Origin: Actinomadura sp. K4S16
GTDB lineage: Bacteria; Actinomycetota; Actinomycetes; Streptosporangiales; Streptosporangiaceae
Reading direction: 5' to 3'
Assembly (NCBI RefSeq): GCF_008327685.1
Contig: NZ_BDDE01000012.1
Coordinates: forward strand, 496,001 to 560,000
DNA: 64,000 nucleotides
Shown: piece after piece, positions 50,948-59,527 of the stretch
Position numbering within the stretch: position 1 is the first letter of the stretch
How the letters are laid out: each line of letters begins with the position of its first letter
Notes under the pieces: model-generated
The model's database searches: none
Seen by the model: the letters and a program-made list of their open reading frames with translations, nothing else
Told to the model about the DNA's origin: nothing
Made by a program: the position numbers and the translations under genes

Positions 50948-52059
50948 GGCGGGGTCAGCGGCGGCGGCGTCGCGGGGGTGAAGGTCACCGGGACGCCCAG
51001 CAGCTTGGCCGACATCTTCGTCGTGTACATGACGACGTCGCCGCTCAGTGTGAGGCCGCCGGTCCGGCTCCGCGCGGTGGCGCCGCCGTGCACGGCCGTC
51101 TGGTCCACGTTCTTCAGGACGGCCTTGGACATGCTGAACTTCAGCGCCTTCACCGTCCCGCCCGCCGAGGGGAGGGACGCGACGCCGTCGTAGCTGAGCC
51201 CCGACATCGTCAGCGAGTCGGCGCGCAGCGTCCCGGTGTCGGCGTAGAGGCGCGGCCCGGTCCCGGCGTCCTTGGCCGGGGCGGGCGTCGCGGTGGGCGT
51301 GGCAGAGGGTGTGGCAGTGGGCGTGGGGGTCCCGCTGGTACTCGGCTGCGGTGACGGCGTCTGGCTCCCGGAAGGCGTCATCGGCGCGGAGGTCTGCGCA
51401 GAGGACGGCGCGGAGGACGGCGCGGAGGGCGAGGGAGACGGCGTCGTCGAGGCCGCGGCGAAGGCCGGGGCCGGGGTTGGGGCGGACGAGTCCGACGGCG
51501 CCGGTGAGGGCGACGGAGCCAGCAGGTGGACGCCCAGGAGGGCCGGGACCGCGAGGGCCGTCAGCCGCCCGCCGCGCGGCGCCGCGTGCGTCCCGGGACC
51601 GCCGCCCCGGGACGCGGTGCGGCGCCGGGGCCCGTCCGGGGACGGCGACCAGGCGAAGCCGAGGGCGCCGCCGAGCACGCCCAGCAGCAGGCCCACGAGG
51701 AACCCGCCGAAGTTGGACGTGAGGAACGACGCGAGCGACAGCAGGACGGCGAGGACGCCGTAGAAGCTGCGGTGGGCGGGCTGGAACCACAGCAGCGCGC
51801 CCGCGGTGACGAGCAGCGCGCCGATGAGCCAGCTCGCCACCCCGGCCATGCCCTGGTGGACGATGAGCGGCATCGGGGCCAGCGGGATGGCGATCAGCTC
51901 GACGCCGCCGAGGACGGCGAACACGCCTCCCCAGAAGGGGCGTGTCCGCCGCCAGCGGCGGAACCCGCGCGGCGCGCGCCGGGCGGGCCCGGTGAGGTGG
52001 GCCGACCCGGTGCGGGGAGCGGATCCGGCGGGGCGAGGGGGTTCGGCGGGAAAGGTCAT
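50854..52059 (-). CDS. DUF6114 membrane protein with Ser/Pro/Thr-rich extension
   Basis: 401 residues. N-terminal DUF6114 part (about 1-150) with four membrane helices (FWGGVFAVLGGVELIAIPLAP, GMAGVASWLIGALLVTAGAL, FYGVLAVLLSLASFLTSNFGG). A Ser/Pro/Thr-rich stretch follows (about 180-270), then a C-terminal domain (about 270-401) that resembles the DUF6230 neighbour (LYADTGTLRADSLTMSGL, VMYTTKMSAKLLGVP). It lies four bases after the DUF6230 gene; the pair is a standard actinomycete unit of unknown function, presumably in the cell envelope or surface. Confidence 0.85.
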   Translation of the reverse strand: MTFPAEPPRPAGSAPRTGSAHLTGPARRAPRGFRRWRRTRPFWGGVFAVLGGVELIAIPLAPMPLIVHQGMAGVASWLIGALLVTAGALLWFQPAHRSFYGVLAVLLSLASFLTSNFGGFLVGLLLGVLGGALGFAWSPSPDGPRRRTASRGGGPGTHAAPRGGRLTALAVPALLGVHLLAPSPSPAPSDSSAPTPAPAFAAASTTPSPSPSAPSSAPSSAQTSAPMTPSGSQTPSPQPSTSGTPTPTATPSATPTATPAPAKDAGTGPRLYADTGTLRADSLTMSGLSYDGVASLPSAGGTVKALKFSMSKAVLKNVDQTAVHGGATARSRTGGLTLSGDVVMYTTKMSAKLLGVPVTFTPATPPPLTPPYMVLTDVVSEQPAVTAGGAQISGLAAGGAG

Positions 52060-52063
52060 GGCC

Positions 52064-52657
52064 TCAGAAGCACTCGGCGCCGAGCTTCATGCTGAGGTCG
52101 TTCAGCTTGAAGGTCCCGGCGGTGGTCGCCCACGCGACCTGCCTGACGTTCCGCAGCTCGATCGTGGACGCCTGCTGCCCGAACATGCCCGCCGCGCCCT
52201 GGGCGCCGTCCGGGCCCTTGTCCAGCGTGCTCGCGTCCCGGCCGATCTCGATGTTGGAGAACGTGGCGTCGGCGTCGAGCTGCTCCACGTCCAGGACGAG
52301 GTCGCTCGCCTCGACGGGCTTGGCGCCGGTGCCCGCGGTCAGCCGCAGCGTGAACGGGCCGACCTTCACCGACTGGCACATGTCGCGGATCTGCGCGGAC
52401 CTGATGGCCGAGACCTGCACCGGGTGCTTGGCGCCGTCCTTGCTCGCGTCGATCCCGCCGTACTGGACGAAGCCCTGCCCGCTCAGCGAGTCGGCGCTGA
52501 CCTTGAAGCTGCCGCCCGAGACGGCGAAGGAGGAGGCGATCGCGCCCTGCGCGGTCATGAAGACGAGCGCGCCCGCGCCGACCGCGGCGGGGGCGGCGAT
52601 CGCGGCGAACCGCTTCCAGCGGACGCGGCCGAGCGCGGCGTCGGATGAGGGGGACAT
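52064..52657 (-). CDS. DUF6230 exported protein
   Basis: 197 residues from ATG 52657, with GGGAG seven bases upstream. A positively charged N terminus and hydrophobic segment (about 17-42, AIAAPAAVGAGALVFMTAQGAIA) suggest export or membrane anchoring; the rest is beta-rich (FAVSGGSFKVSADSLSGQGFVQYGG, VEASDLVLDVEQLDADATF). First gene of the DUF6230-DUF6114 unit. Some databases call relatives cholesterol esterase, for which I see no catalytic motif. Confidence 0.88.
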   Translation of the reverse strand: MSPSSDAALGRVRWKRFAAIAAPAAVGAGALVFMTAQGAIASSFAVSGGSFKVSADSLSGQGFVQYGGIDASKDGAKHPVQVSAIRSAQIRDMCQSVKVGPFTLRLTAGTGAKPVEASDLVLDVEQLDADATFSNIEIGRDASTLDKGPDGAQGAAGMFGQQASTIELRNVRQVAWATTAGTFKLNDLSMKLGAECF

Positions 52658-52738
52658 GGGGGCTCCCGGGGGGTTCGTGGTCCTCGACGGACCTCGGTGA
52701 CACGGGTCACTGATGTGACGCAGAGTGCAAGTTACCCC

Positions 52739-52752
52739 CAAGTACTTACTTG
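52739..52752. promoter_or_regulatory. Palindrome CAAGTA-CT-TACTTG upstream of DUF6230 gene
   Basis: Perfect 6-bp arms; a further GCAAGT at 52727-52732 pairs with ACTTGC at 52748-52753. The site lies about 82 bp before the start and fits a TetR-type operator. Confidence 0.5.
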
Positions 52753-52919
52753 CGACAAACCGGACAAGCGACATGAAAGGTAAAAGATTCGAGTCGACTG
52801 ACCTGCAAGATCACGTTCGGGCGGGTCGGGCTGCCTGGAGGGAGGTGAAGCGGAAACCGGCTACGGTCAGTAGCTGCTGATGGGCGCGGCAGGCGCCGCC
52901 CCGCAAGGGAAGGAGAGGT

Positions 52920-53525
52920 TCAGGCGCCCGCGGTCAGGGCGTCGAGCGCCATGCGCAGATCGGCGACATGGGCGTCGAGGTCGTCGGCGGACTCGCCGGA
53001 CCGCATCCGGGCGACGTCCGCCTCGATGCGGGAGACCCGCTGGTCGAGGGCCGCCAGAAGCCTGTCGTACCCGGCCGCCGAGCCCTCGCCCTCCTCCAGC
53101 GTCTGGCGCAGCAGCCGGGCCTGCTCCCGCAACTGCTGGTTGCGGCGGTGCAGTTCCACGAACACCGATACCTTCGCGCGCAGCAGCCACGGGTCGAACG
53201 GCTTGGTGAGGTAGTCGACGGCGCCCGCCGCGTAACCGCGGAACGCCTGCTCGCCGGTGCCGCCGCCCGCGGTGAGGAAGATGATCGGGACGTCGCGGGT
53301 GCGCGGCCGGGACTTGATGTGCTCGGCCGTCTCGAACCCGTCCATCTCCGGCATCACGACATCGAGCAGGATCAGCGCGAAGTCGTCGTTCAGCAGTTCC
53401 TTCAAGGCGGCCTGGCCGGAGGTGACGGGCACGACCTCGACCGGCAGCGCGTCGAGCACGGCCGTGAGGGCGGTGAGATTCTCCTCGCGGTCGTCGACGG
53501 CCAGAATCCTCGCGTCGTGCGGCAC
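52920..53525 (-). CDS. Response regulator with C-terminal coiled coil
   Basis: 201 residues from GTG 53525, with AGGGAG at fair spacing. Receiver domain (about 5-125): acidic pair in AVDDREEN, phospho-acceptor in LILLDVVMPEMDG (about Asp55), Thr in FLTAGGG and Lys in LTKPFDP. No DNA-binding domain follows; instead a long helical coiled coil (about 130-200, ELHRRNQQLREQARLLRQTLEE). It thus acts by protein contacts, maybe as part of a phosphorelay. No kinase gene is adjacent in the same operon. Confidence 0.87.
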   Translation of the reverse strand: MPHDARILAVDDREENLTALTAVLDALPVEVVPVTSGQAALKELLNDDFALILLDVVMPEMDGFETAEHIKSRPRTRDVPIIFLTAGGGTGEQAFRGYAAGAVDYLTKPFDPWLLRAKVSVFVELHRRNQQLREQARLLRQTLEEGEGSAAGYDRLLAALDQRVSRIEADVARMRSGESADDLDAHVADLRMALDALTAGA

Positions 53526-53614
53526 CGGACTCCCTAGCGTCGGTGACGGCCTGTACCGTCCACCCTGTCATGGTCCTGCGGGCGACAACAGTGAATCGCC
53601 GCAGAGTAAAATTT

Positions 53615-54280
53615 CTAGGGCAGCCAGCCCGGTTTGACCAGTCCCGACTCGTAGGCGAACACGACGAGCTGCGCCCGGTCCCGTGCCCCGAGCTTCACCA
53701 TCGTGCGGCTGACGTGGGTCTTCGCCGTGGCGGGGCTCACCACCAGCCGCGCGGCGATCTCCTCGTTCGACAGCCCCTCGCCGACCAGCGCCATCACCTC
53801 CCGCTCCCGCTCGGTCAGCGCGTTCAGCCGCGGCGAGGGCGCGGGCTCCTTGGCCCGGGCGGCGAACTCGGCGATCAGCCGCCGCGTGACGCTCGGTGAC
53901 AGCAGCGCGTCCCCGTCCGCGACGGCCCGGACGGCGTGGATCAGCTCCACCGGCTCGGTGTCCTTCACCAGGAACCCGCTCGCGCCGCCGCGCAGCGCCT
54001 CGAAGACGTACTCGTCCAGCTCGAACGTGGTGAGGATCACGATCCGCACGCCGTCCATCCGCTCGTCGGAGGCGATCCGCCGCGTCGCCTCCAGGCCGTC
54101 CAGGCCGGGCATGCGGATGTCCATCAGGATGACGTCGGGGCGCAGCCGGCGGGCCCGCTCCACCGCCTCCGCGCCGTCGCTCGCCTCCCCGACGACCTCG
54201 ATGTCGGGCTGCGCGTCCAGCAGCGCCCGGAACCCGGCCCGCACCAGCACCTGGTCGTCGGCCAGCAGCACCTTGATCAT
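53615..54280 (-). CDS. NarL/LuxR-family response regulator
   Basis: 221 residues. Receiver: LLADDQVLVRAGF, phospho-acceptor in VILMDIRMPGLDG (about Asp54), ILTTFELDEYV, FLVKDTEP. C-terminal LuxR helix-turn-helix (about 155-210): LTEREREVMALVGEGLSNEEIAARLVVSPATAKTHV-type segment. ATG 54280 overlaps the stop of the kinase gene by four bases (ATGA), so it is the cognate regulator of that kinase. Targets unknown; the pair resembles DesK/LiaS-type envelope sensors. Confidence 0.94.
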   Translation of the reverse strand: MIKVLLADDQVLVRAGFRALLDAQPDIEVVGEASDGAEAVERARRLRPDVILMDIRMPGLDGLEATRRIASDERMDGVRIVILTTFELDEYVFEALRGGASGFLVKDTEPVELIHAVRAVADGDALLSPSVTRRLIAEFAARAKEPAPSPRLNALTEREREVMALVGEGLSNEEIAARLVVSPATAKTHVSRTMVKLGARDRAQLVVFAYESGLVKPGWLP

Positions 54281-55551
54281 CGCGCGTCCCCTCCGGCCCG
54301 TGCGTCCGCCTCGGCGTCCAGCGGAAGCCGCGCCCGCACGGCGAACCCGCCGCCCGGCCGCGGACCGGCGTCGAACGCGCCGCCGAGCGCGGCGGCCCGC
54401 TCGCGCATGCCGCGGATCCCGCTGCCGGCCGGACGGTCGTCCAGCGGGGACACGCCCCGGCCGTCGTCCTCGACCTCCACCACGATCTCGTGCTCACCGT
54501 AGGCGATGCGGACCCGCGCCGTCACCGGGCCGGGCCCCGCGTGCCGGGTCACGTTCGTCAGCGACTCCTGGACGATCCGGTACGCGGCCAGGTCGGCGCC
54601 GGCGGGCAGCGGCCGGCGCTCGCCGGTGGTCTCGGCCTCGACCGCCAGCCCCGCGGACCGGGCGCGGTCGAGCAGGTCGTCCAGCCGCTCCAGCCCGGCG
54701 GTGGGGGCCCGCGGCGCGGTCTCGCCCTGCGCCCGCAGCGCGCCGATCACCCCGCGCATCTCGGTGAGCGCCTCCTTGCTGGCGTCCTTGATGGCGGCGA
54801 GCGCCGTCCGGGCCTGCTCGGGGTTCTCGTCCATCAGGTGCAGCGCCACGCCCGCCTGCACGTTGATCATCGAGATGTTGTGCGCGAGCACGTCGTGCAG
54901 CTCGCGGGCCATGCGCAGCCGCTCCTCGCTGGCCTGGCGGCGCTCCTCCTCGGCGCGCGTGCGGGCGGTCTCGGCGGCGCGCTGCGCGCGCATCCGGATC
55001 AGCTCGGCGGTGACGAGCACGACCAGCGCCCAGCCGACGACGAAGGCCGACCCGCCGAGCGTCGGTTCCTCCACCGGGAACGGGCCGCCCTGCCCGCGCT
55101 CCGCGGCCGGGACGCCGATCAGCGCGGTCAGGCCGAGGTAGGCCGCGAGGCCGATGCCCGTCCCCGCCCAGACCAGCAGCCGGTGCCCGGCGACGACGGC
55201 GGCCATCATCGCGACGACCAGGGACAGCGGCGCCGGGCCGTAGGTGTAGGCGCGCAGGAAGTACACGGCGGTCACCGCCGCGGTGGAGCACACCGTGAAC
55301 ACCGGGTACCGGCGCCGGAACAGCAGCAGGACGGGCCCGGCGAGGAGCAGCGCGAAGCCGAGCGGGTCCAGCGCGGTCTGACCGACGTCGTCGCCCCCGT
55401 GCCTCCAGGGCGGGCCGTCGGACGACCGCCCCGGACGCCCGTTGTCCTGCGCGCCCAGCGACCCGAACACCTGGAAGAAGGCGAGCAGGAGGGGGACGAC
55501 CCACACCGGCCACGCGGCGGGCCGCGGCCAACGCGGCGGCGAAGTGCTCAT
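54277..55551 (-). CDS. Sensor histidine kinase, HisKA_3 type
   Basis: 424 residues. About five membrane helices (15-165) without a large external loop, then the dimerisation/phospho domain with RELHDVLAHNISMINVQAG (phospho-His near 215) and a HATPase domain (VVEVEDDGRGV, SGIRGMRERAAALGG). This is the NarX/DesK class paired with LuxR regulators; an intramembrane signal is likely. First gene of the two-component pair. Confidence 0.93.
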   Translation of the reverse strand: MSTSPPRWPRPAAWPVWVVPLLLAFFQVFGSLGAQDNGRPGRSSDGPPWRHGGDDVGQTALDPLGFALLLAGPVLLLFRRRYPVFTVCSTAAVTAVYFLRAYTYGPAPLSLVVAMMAAVVAGHRLLVWAGTGIGLAAYLGLTALIGVPAAERGQGGPFPVEEPTLGGSAFVVGWALVVLVTAELIRMRAQRAAETARTRAEEERRQASEERLRMARELHDVLAHNISMINVQAGVALHLMDENPEQARTALAAIKDASKEALTEMRGVIGALRAQGETAPRAPTAGLERLDDLLDRARSAGLAVEAETTGERRPLPAGADLAAYRIVQESLTNVTRHAGPGPVTARVRIAYGEHEIVVEVEDDGRGVSPLDDRPAGSGIRGMRERAAALGGAFDAGPRPGGGFAVRARLPLDAEADARAGGDAR

Positions 55552-55609
55552 TCCTGCACGTTAAGACATGCGCTTGCGGCGCCACGTCGGCCGTGGGGAG
55601 TCAGCGCCC

Positions 55610-56683
55610 CTACTCCGCGGGAGGTATCCGGAGCCGGGCGCCCAGCCATGCCAGGACGCCCGGGACGTGGTCGCGCCACTGGGACGCGGACGCGGGGGAG
55701 CCGTCCACCAGGGACGTCCCGACGCGCATCGGAGGGCGCGCCAGCGAGGCGAACCGCCGGGCCTGCTCGTCATCCCTGCCGGACGCGACCAGGACCGACA
55801 CCGGCGGCGGCGGGACGTTCTGGAGCCGCCACAGAAGGTCGCCGGCGAGCCGGTAGCGCTCGCTTCCGCCGTAGAGGTCGCCGTCGGGCGCGCCGAACCG
55901 GCCGCCGAGGCTCGCGGCGGCGGTGAACCGGTCGGAGCGCAGCATCGCGAGCCGGGCGGCGCAGTAGCCGCCGGCGCCCGTCCCGGCCACGGCCCATCCC
56001 TCGCCGCCCCGCGCCACCCGGTACTGCGAGGCCAGGGCCTCCGGAAAGTCCTGCGAGAGGTAGGTACCGCCGAGCGTGGCGTGCCGCCCCGGCACGTCCA
56101 TGCAGTCGGCGGCGCCGCGGATCCGCACCATCGCGTACACCATCGGCTGCGTCCCTCTGGCGGCCGATGGCAGGCCGGCGTCCCGCAGCCAGTCCGCGGG
56201 CGCGCCCTCCGCCATGAGGACGACGACGGGCAGCGGCTCGGCCCTCTGGAAGTACTGCGGCGGGAGGTAGACGTACGCCTCGCCCTCGATGCCGCTCCGG
56301 ACGCCGTGGATCGTCAGGCGGTCGACCCGCCCGTCCTCGGCGGGGTCCTGCTTGTGACCCGCCCGCTTGGGCGCGAGATCGGTCACGGCGCGCTGGACGA
56401 GGCGTCCCGCCGCGTGCTGCGGCTGGACGTGCTGGACGTGGACCTTCGCGGGGTCGTTGCCGAGCAGGTCGTTCCACGTCGCGTAGAACACGAAGTACCG
56501 GTTGGCCAGCAGCACGACCGACGCGGTGAGCGCGGCCTGCGTGGCCAGCAGGAGCCCCGAGCGCGCCAGCACGGCCCGGACGCCGGGCCCCGCCGGCCGC
56601 CGCCACAGGACGACGGCCGCGACCGCGCAGCCCAGCGCCAGCAGGCACACCGGCCCGATGAGGGCGGCGCTCACCGGTTCCAT
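55610..56683 (-). CDS. Ag85/esterase-like membrane protein, probable pseudoenzyme
   Basis: 357 residues. Two N-terminal membrane helices (about 8-26 and 42-60), then an esterase D/Ag85-type alpha/beta hydrolase (EAYVYLPPQYFQRA, the paralogue's exact counterpart). At the nucleophile elbow it reads AGTGAGGYC (about 233-241) with Gly where the paralogue has Ser, and the catalytic His region GGHNF of the paralogue is DGSPASASQ here. Both losses argue against hydrolase activity. The frame is otherwise intact and well conserved, so it may bind substrate or its paralogue. Its start codon is the last of three in a 19-bp tandem repeat. Confidence 0.78.
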   Translation of the reverse strand: MEPVSAALIGPVCLLALGCAVAAVVLWRRPAGPGVRAVLARSGLLLATQAALTASVVLLANRYFVFYATWNDLLGNDPAKVHVQHVQPQHAAGRLVQRAVTDLAPKRAGHKQDPAEDGRVDRLTIHGVRSGIEGEAYVYLPPQYFQRAEPLPVVVLMAEGAPADWLRDAGLPSAARGTQPMVYAMVRIRGAADCMDVPGRHATLGGTYLSQDFPEALASQYRVARGGEGWAVAGTGAGGYCAARLAMLRSDRFTAAASLGGRFGAPDGDLYGGSERYRLAGDLLWRLQNVPPPPVSVLVASGRDDEQARRFASLARPPMRVGTSLVDGSPASASQWRDHVPGVLAWLGARLRIPPAE

Positions 56684-56725
56684 GTCAGCTCACCGGTTCC
56701 ATGTCAGCTCACCGGTTCCATGTCG
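56669..56725 (-). repeat. 19-bp tandem repeat, three copies, spanning the pseudoenzyme start
   Basis: Copies at 56669-56687, 56688-56706 and 56707-56725 differ at one base. Read on the minus strand, each contains ATGGAACCGGTGAGC; the two upstream copies give the five-codon frames MEPVS-stop, and only the last continues into the gene. Confidence 0.92.
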
Positions 56726-56739
56726 GCTCCCGTTCCGGG

Positions 56740-57873
56740 TCACTCGGCCCTCAGCCGCGCGCTCAGCCACCTGATGGACGGCGGGATGTACTTGCGGAAC
56801 GTCTTGAAGTTGTGGCCGCCGCTGCGCAGCAGCACCTTGTCCACGACCAGCGGAGGGCGCGCGGCCCGCATGAACCGCTGCGCCGACGGGAACGTCTTCT
56901 CGCCGACGTCCGCCGACGCGACCAGGATCGACACCGGCGGCGCGGGCAGGTGCCGCAGCCGCCAGACCAGGTCGTCGCTCAGCCGGACGGCCCGGCTCCC
57001 GCCGTACAGGTCGCGGGTCGTGGGGTCGAGCAGCGCGTCGAAGTGCCCGGCCATGCTGACGGCGGCGAAGAACCGGTCGGAGTGGAGCATCGCGAGCTTC
57101 GCGGCGCAGAACCCGCCGGTGGAGTAGCCGGCGAGCCCCCAGCCGCTCCGGTCCCGCGGCACCCGGTAGGTCCCGGCGACCGCCTCGGGGACGTCCTGCG
57201 CGAAGAACGTCTCGACCTGCGGCCCGCCGGGCACGTCGGCGCACTCGGTGTCCCAGCCGCGCACCACCGTCGGCCGCATCATCACGTAGATCATCGGCTG
57301 GATCCGCCGCTGCGCCTGTGCCCGCGCGACGTCGGCGGGGACGTGCCCCTGGTGGATCCATGCGAGCCGGTCCGCCGCCGGGTACCCGGCCAGCATGAGC
57401 ACGACCGGGAAGCGGCGGGCGGCGTAGGCGCGCTGGAAGTACTGCGGCGGCAGGTACACGTACGCCTCCGAGGCGAGGCCCGTCCGGACGCCGCGGATGT
57501 CGAGCCGCTCGACCTGGCCGTCCTTGGCCGGGACGTGCTCGGCGCGCGGCCCCGGGTCGAGGCCCGACTGCACCGTCCGCACGGCCCGCGTCGCGGCGGC
57601 CGCGTTGCCCCCGGGCGACCGGTGCGGCTGCGCGCTTCCGCCCGCGGCGCTCAGCAGGTCCGTCCAGGAGCCGTAGAAGAGGTAGTGCGCGTTCAGGGCC
57701 GCGAGCAGCGTGAGCAGGAGAACTAACTGGCAGCCCGCCAGCATCAGCGTGCGGACTCCCACGGCCCGCGGCCCGGATGAAGCGGCGCGCGGCCAGGCGC
57801 GCACGGTCGCGGCCATGCAGCCGACGGCCAGCAGAAACAGCAGGCTCAGCGTCCCCGCGCTCGTGAGTCCCAC
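56740..57873 (-). CDS. Ag85/esterase D-like membrane-anchored hydrolase
   Basis: 377 residues. Two N-terminal membrane helices (about 6-24 and 42-60) hold an external alpha/beta hydrolase: SEAYVYLPPQYFQ, nucleophile LAGYSTGGFC (Ser251), acid probably in VASADVGEK and catalytic His in RSGGHNF (about 355). This is the fold of mycolyltransferases and esterase D; acyl transfer to envelope glycans or simple ester hydrolysis are both possible. It is the functional paralogue of the gene that follows 56 bp downstream. Start ATG/GTG at 57873 fits the membrane signal. Confidence 0.82.
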   Translation of the reverse strand: MGLTSAGTLSLLFLLAVGCMAATVRAWPRAASSGPRAVGVRTLMLAGCQLVLLLTLLAALNAHYLFYGSWTDLLSAAGGSAQPHRSPGGNAAAATRAVRTVQSGLDPGPRAEHVPAKDGQVERLDIRGVRTGLASEAYVYLPPQYFQRAYAARRFPVVLMLAGYPAADRLAWIHQGHVPADVARAQAQRRIQPMIYVMMRPTVVRGWDTECADVPGGPQVETFFAQDVPEAVAGTYRVPRDRSGWGLAGYSTGGFCAAKLAMLHSDRFFAAVSMAGHFDALLDPTTRDLYGGSRAVRLSDDLVWRLRHLPAPPVSILVASADVGEKTFPSAQRFMRAARPPLVVDKVLLRSGGHNFKTFRKYIPPSIRWLSARLRAE

Positions 57874-57904
57874 GCATCTACTACGACCGAGGGGCGGAAA
57901 AAGT

Positions 57905-58777
57905 TCAGCGCGCCCAGCGGACGGGCAGGTGCGCGAAGCCGTGCCGGGCGCTCGACCGCAGCATCACCGGCTCGCCCGCCGGCTGCGGCAGGCCGGGGCG
58001 TTCGAGCAGCGCGACGAGCAGCGCGCGCAGGTGCACCCGGGCGAGCCGCGCGCCCAGGCAGGCGCGGTGCCCGAACCCGAAGCACAGATGGGACGGGCCG
58101 TCCCGCAGGAACCGGTCGGGGACGAAGCGCCCCGGCTCGGCGAACACCTCGTCGTCGTGGTTCGCGGACACGAGCCACAACATGACCTCCTCGCCCGCGA
58201 GCAGTGGCACGTCGCCGACGACCGTGTCGCGCTGCACGGTGCGCCGGACGTGCAGCACCGGCGTCCACCAGCGCAGCATCTCCTCGACGGCGCTGTCGAT
58301 GAGCCGCTCGTCCCGCCGCCCCTCCCGGAGCCGGACGTACTCGGCGGGATGGCGCAGCAGCGCGTGGAGGCCGCCGGCGAGGGTGTTGCGCAGCGTCTCG
58401 GGGATGTCGCGGGCGACCTCGCGGACGAAGTCGACCGGCTCCCGCGGCGGGATCCGCGCGAGCATCGCCGTGGTGGGCGGGTCCATGTCGATCAGCGCGG
58501 CCTCGCCCGGCGGCTCCTCCCCGCTCAGCGGCCCGTGCACGACCCCGTCCACCTGGGGGGAGAACAGTTCGGGATGCAGGAGGGCGTACCGGACGTCGCG
58601 GTGGCGCAGCACGGCCCAGGCGCCCGGCCGTCCGGCCGTGCGCCCGTCCAGCCACACCACGGGCGTCCGCGTTCGGAGCCGTTCGAGGCTGTCGTGGGGG
58701 ACACCCCGCGCGTAGGCGTCCGCGCAGTCGAGGACCCCGGCGTCGGAGACGGGCAGCGTGCCTCGCCGTTGAGGCAT
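57905..58777 (-). pseudogene. Cytochrome P450 with internal deletion (CYP125/142-like)
   Basis: 290 residues instead of about 400. The N-terminal part reaches ALIDMDPP (about residue 101), then a short VDFVREVARDIP (about 115-126) runs directly into ETLRNTLAGGLHALLRHP, so the C-D region and most of helices E to I are missing, including the oxygen-activating Ala-Gly-x-x-Thr. The K-helix ExxR (EEMLR) and heme loop FGFGHRACLG (Cys at about 240) are intact. The remaining parts resemble sterol-oxidising CYP142 and CYP125. ATG 58777 has GAGGAGG six bases upstream, so it is still translated. Either a decayed gene or an unusual short heme protein. Confidence 0.7.
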
Positions 58778-58804
58778 GGGTACCTCCTCTACCAGGCAGA
58801 CGCT

Positions 58805-58812
58805 AACGCGTT
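58805..58812. promoter_or_regulatory. AACGCGTT core in front of the P450 gene, possible KstR-like half-match
   Basis: The palindrome TAACGCGTTA contains the AACnnGTT core of KstR boxes but not the flanking T and A. It lies about 28 bp before the P450 start. Confidence 0.3.
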
Positions 58813-58879
58813 ACGGCCGCGTGCTGAAGGGCCGGTTTCGGCCGTGCCCGCCGCAAACCCCGCCGAAACGGCGTGCACG

Positions 58880-59527
58880 CTATCCCGCGAGCCACTCTCC
58901 GGTCTCCACGCTGACGAGGCCGTGCCGGGCGGCTTCGATCACCGCCTCCCGCTGCGAGTGCACCCCGAGCTTGCTCAGGACGCTCTGGACGTGGCTGCGC
59001 GCCGTGCTGCGCGTCACCCCCATCGCCTTGGCGAGCGCCTGGGTGGACTCGCCCCGCGCCAGCCGCGTCAGCACCTCGCGTTCCCGCGGCGTGAGGAACC
59101 GGGCGAACCGCCGCGCCTGGTCGTGCCGGCGGGCGTCGCCCTGGCGGATCCCCTGGTCGACGACGACCTCGCCGTCCGCGATGCGGCGCAGCACGGCGAG
59201 GATGTCGCCGGCCTGCTGCCCCTTGTGCGCGAACCCGCGGACGCCCGCCGCGATGCCCGCCTCCAGCACCGGCCGCTCCAGGAAGCCGGTCAGCACGACG
59301 AACCTCGTCCGCGGGGACGAGCCGCGCAGCCGCGGCATCCAGTCGAGCGCGGTGCCGGACGGGAAATGCAGGTCGATCAGGCAGAGGTCGGGCTGCGCGG
59401 TCCGCAGCACGGGCAGCGCCTCGGCGGGGGAGTAGGTCACCGCCACGACGCTGTGGCCGGCGTTGGCCAGCACCAGGGAGAGCGACTCGGCGAAGACCGC
59501 GTGGTCGTCGCAGACGACCGTTCTCAT
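58880..59527 (-). CDS. LuxR-family response regulator
   Basis: 215 residues from ATG 59527, overlapping the kinase stop by ATGA. Receiver with VVCDDHAVFAESL, phospho-acceptor LCLIDLHFPSG (about Asp53), VVLTGFLERPV and AHKGQQ (Lys). C-terminal LuxR helix-turn-helix (about 145-205) with LTPREREVLTRLARGESTQALAKAMGV-type segment and RSHVQSVLSKLGV. The cognate kinase is the gene before it. Located next to the P450 and esterase genes, which it may regulate. Confidence 0.92.
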   Translation of the reverse strand: MRTVVCDDHAVFAESLSLVLANAGHSVVAVTYSPAEALPVLRTAQPDLCLIDLHFPSGTALDWMPRLRGSSPRTRFVVLTGFLERPVLEAGIAAGVRGFAHKGQQAGDILAVLRRIADGEVVVDQGIRQGDARRHDQARRFARFLTPREREVLTRLARGESTQALAKAMGVTRSTARSHVQSVLSKLGVHSQREAVIEAARHGLVSVETGEWLAG

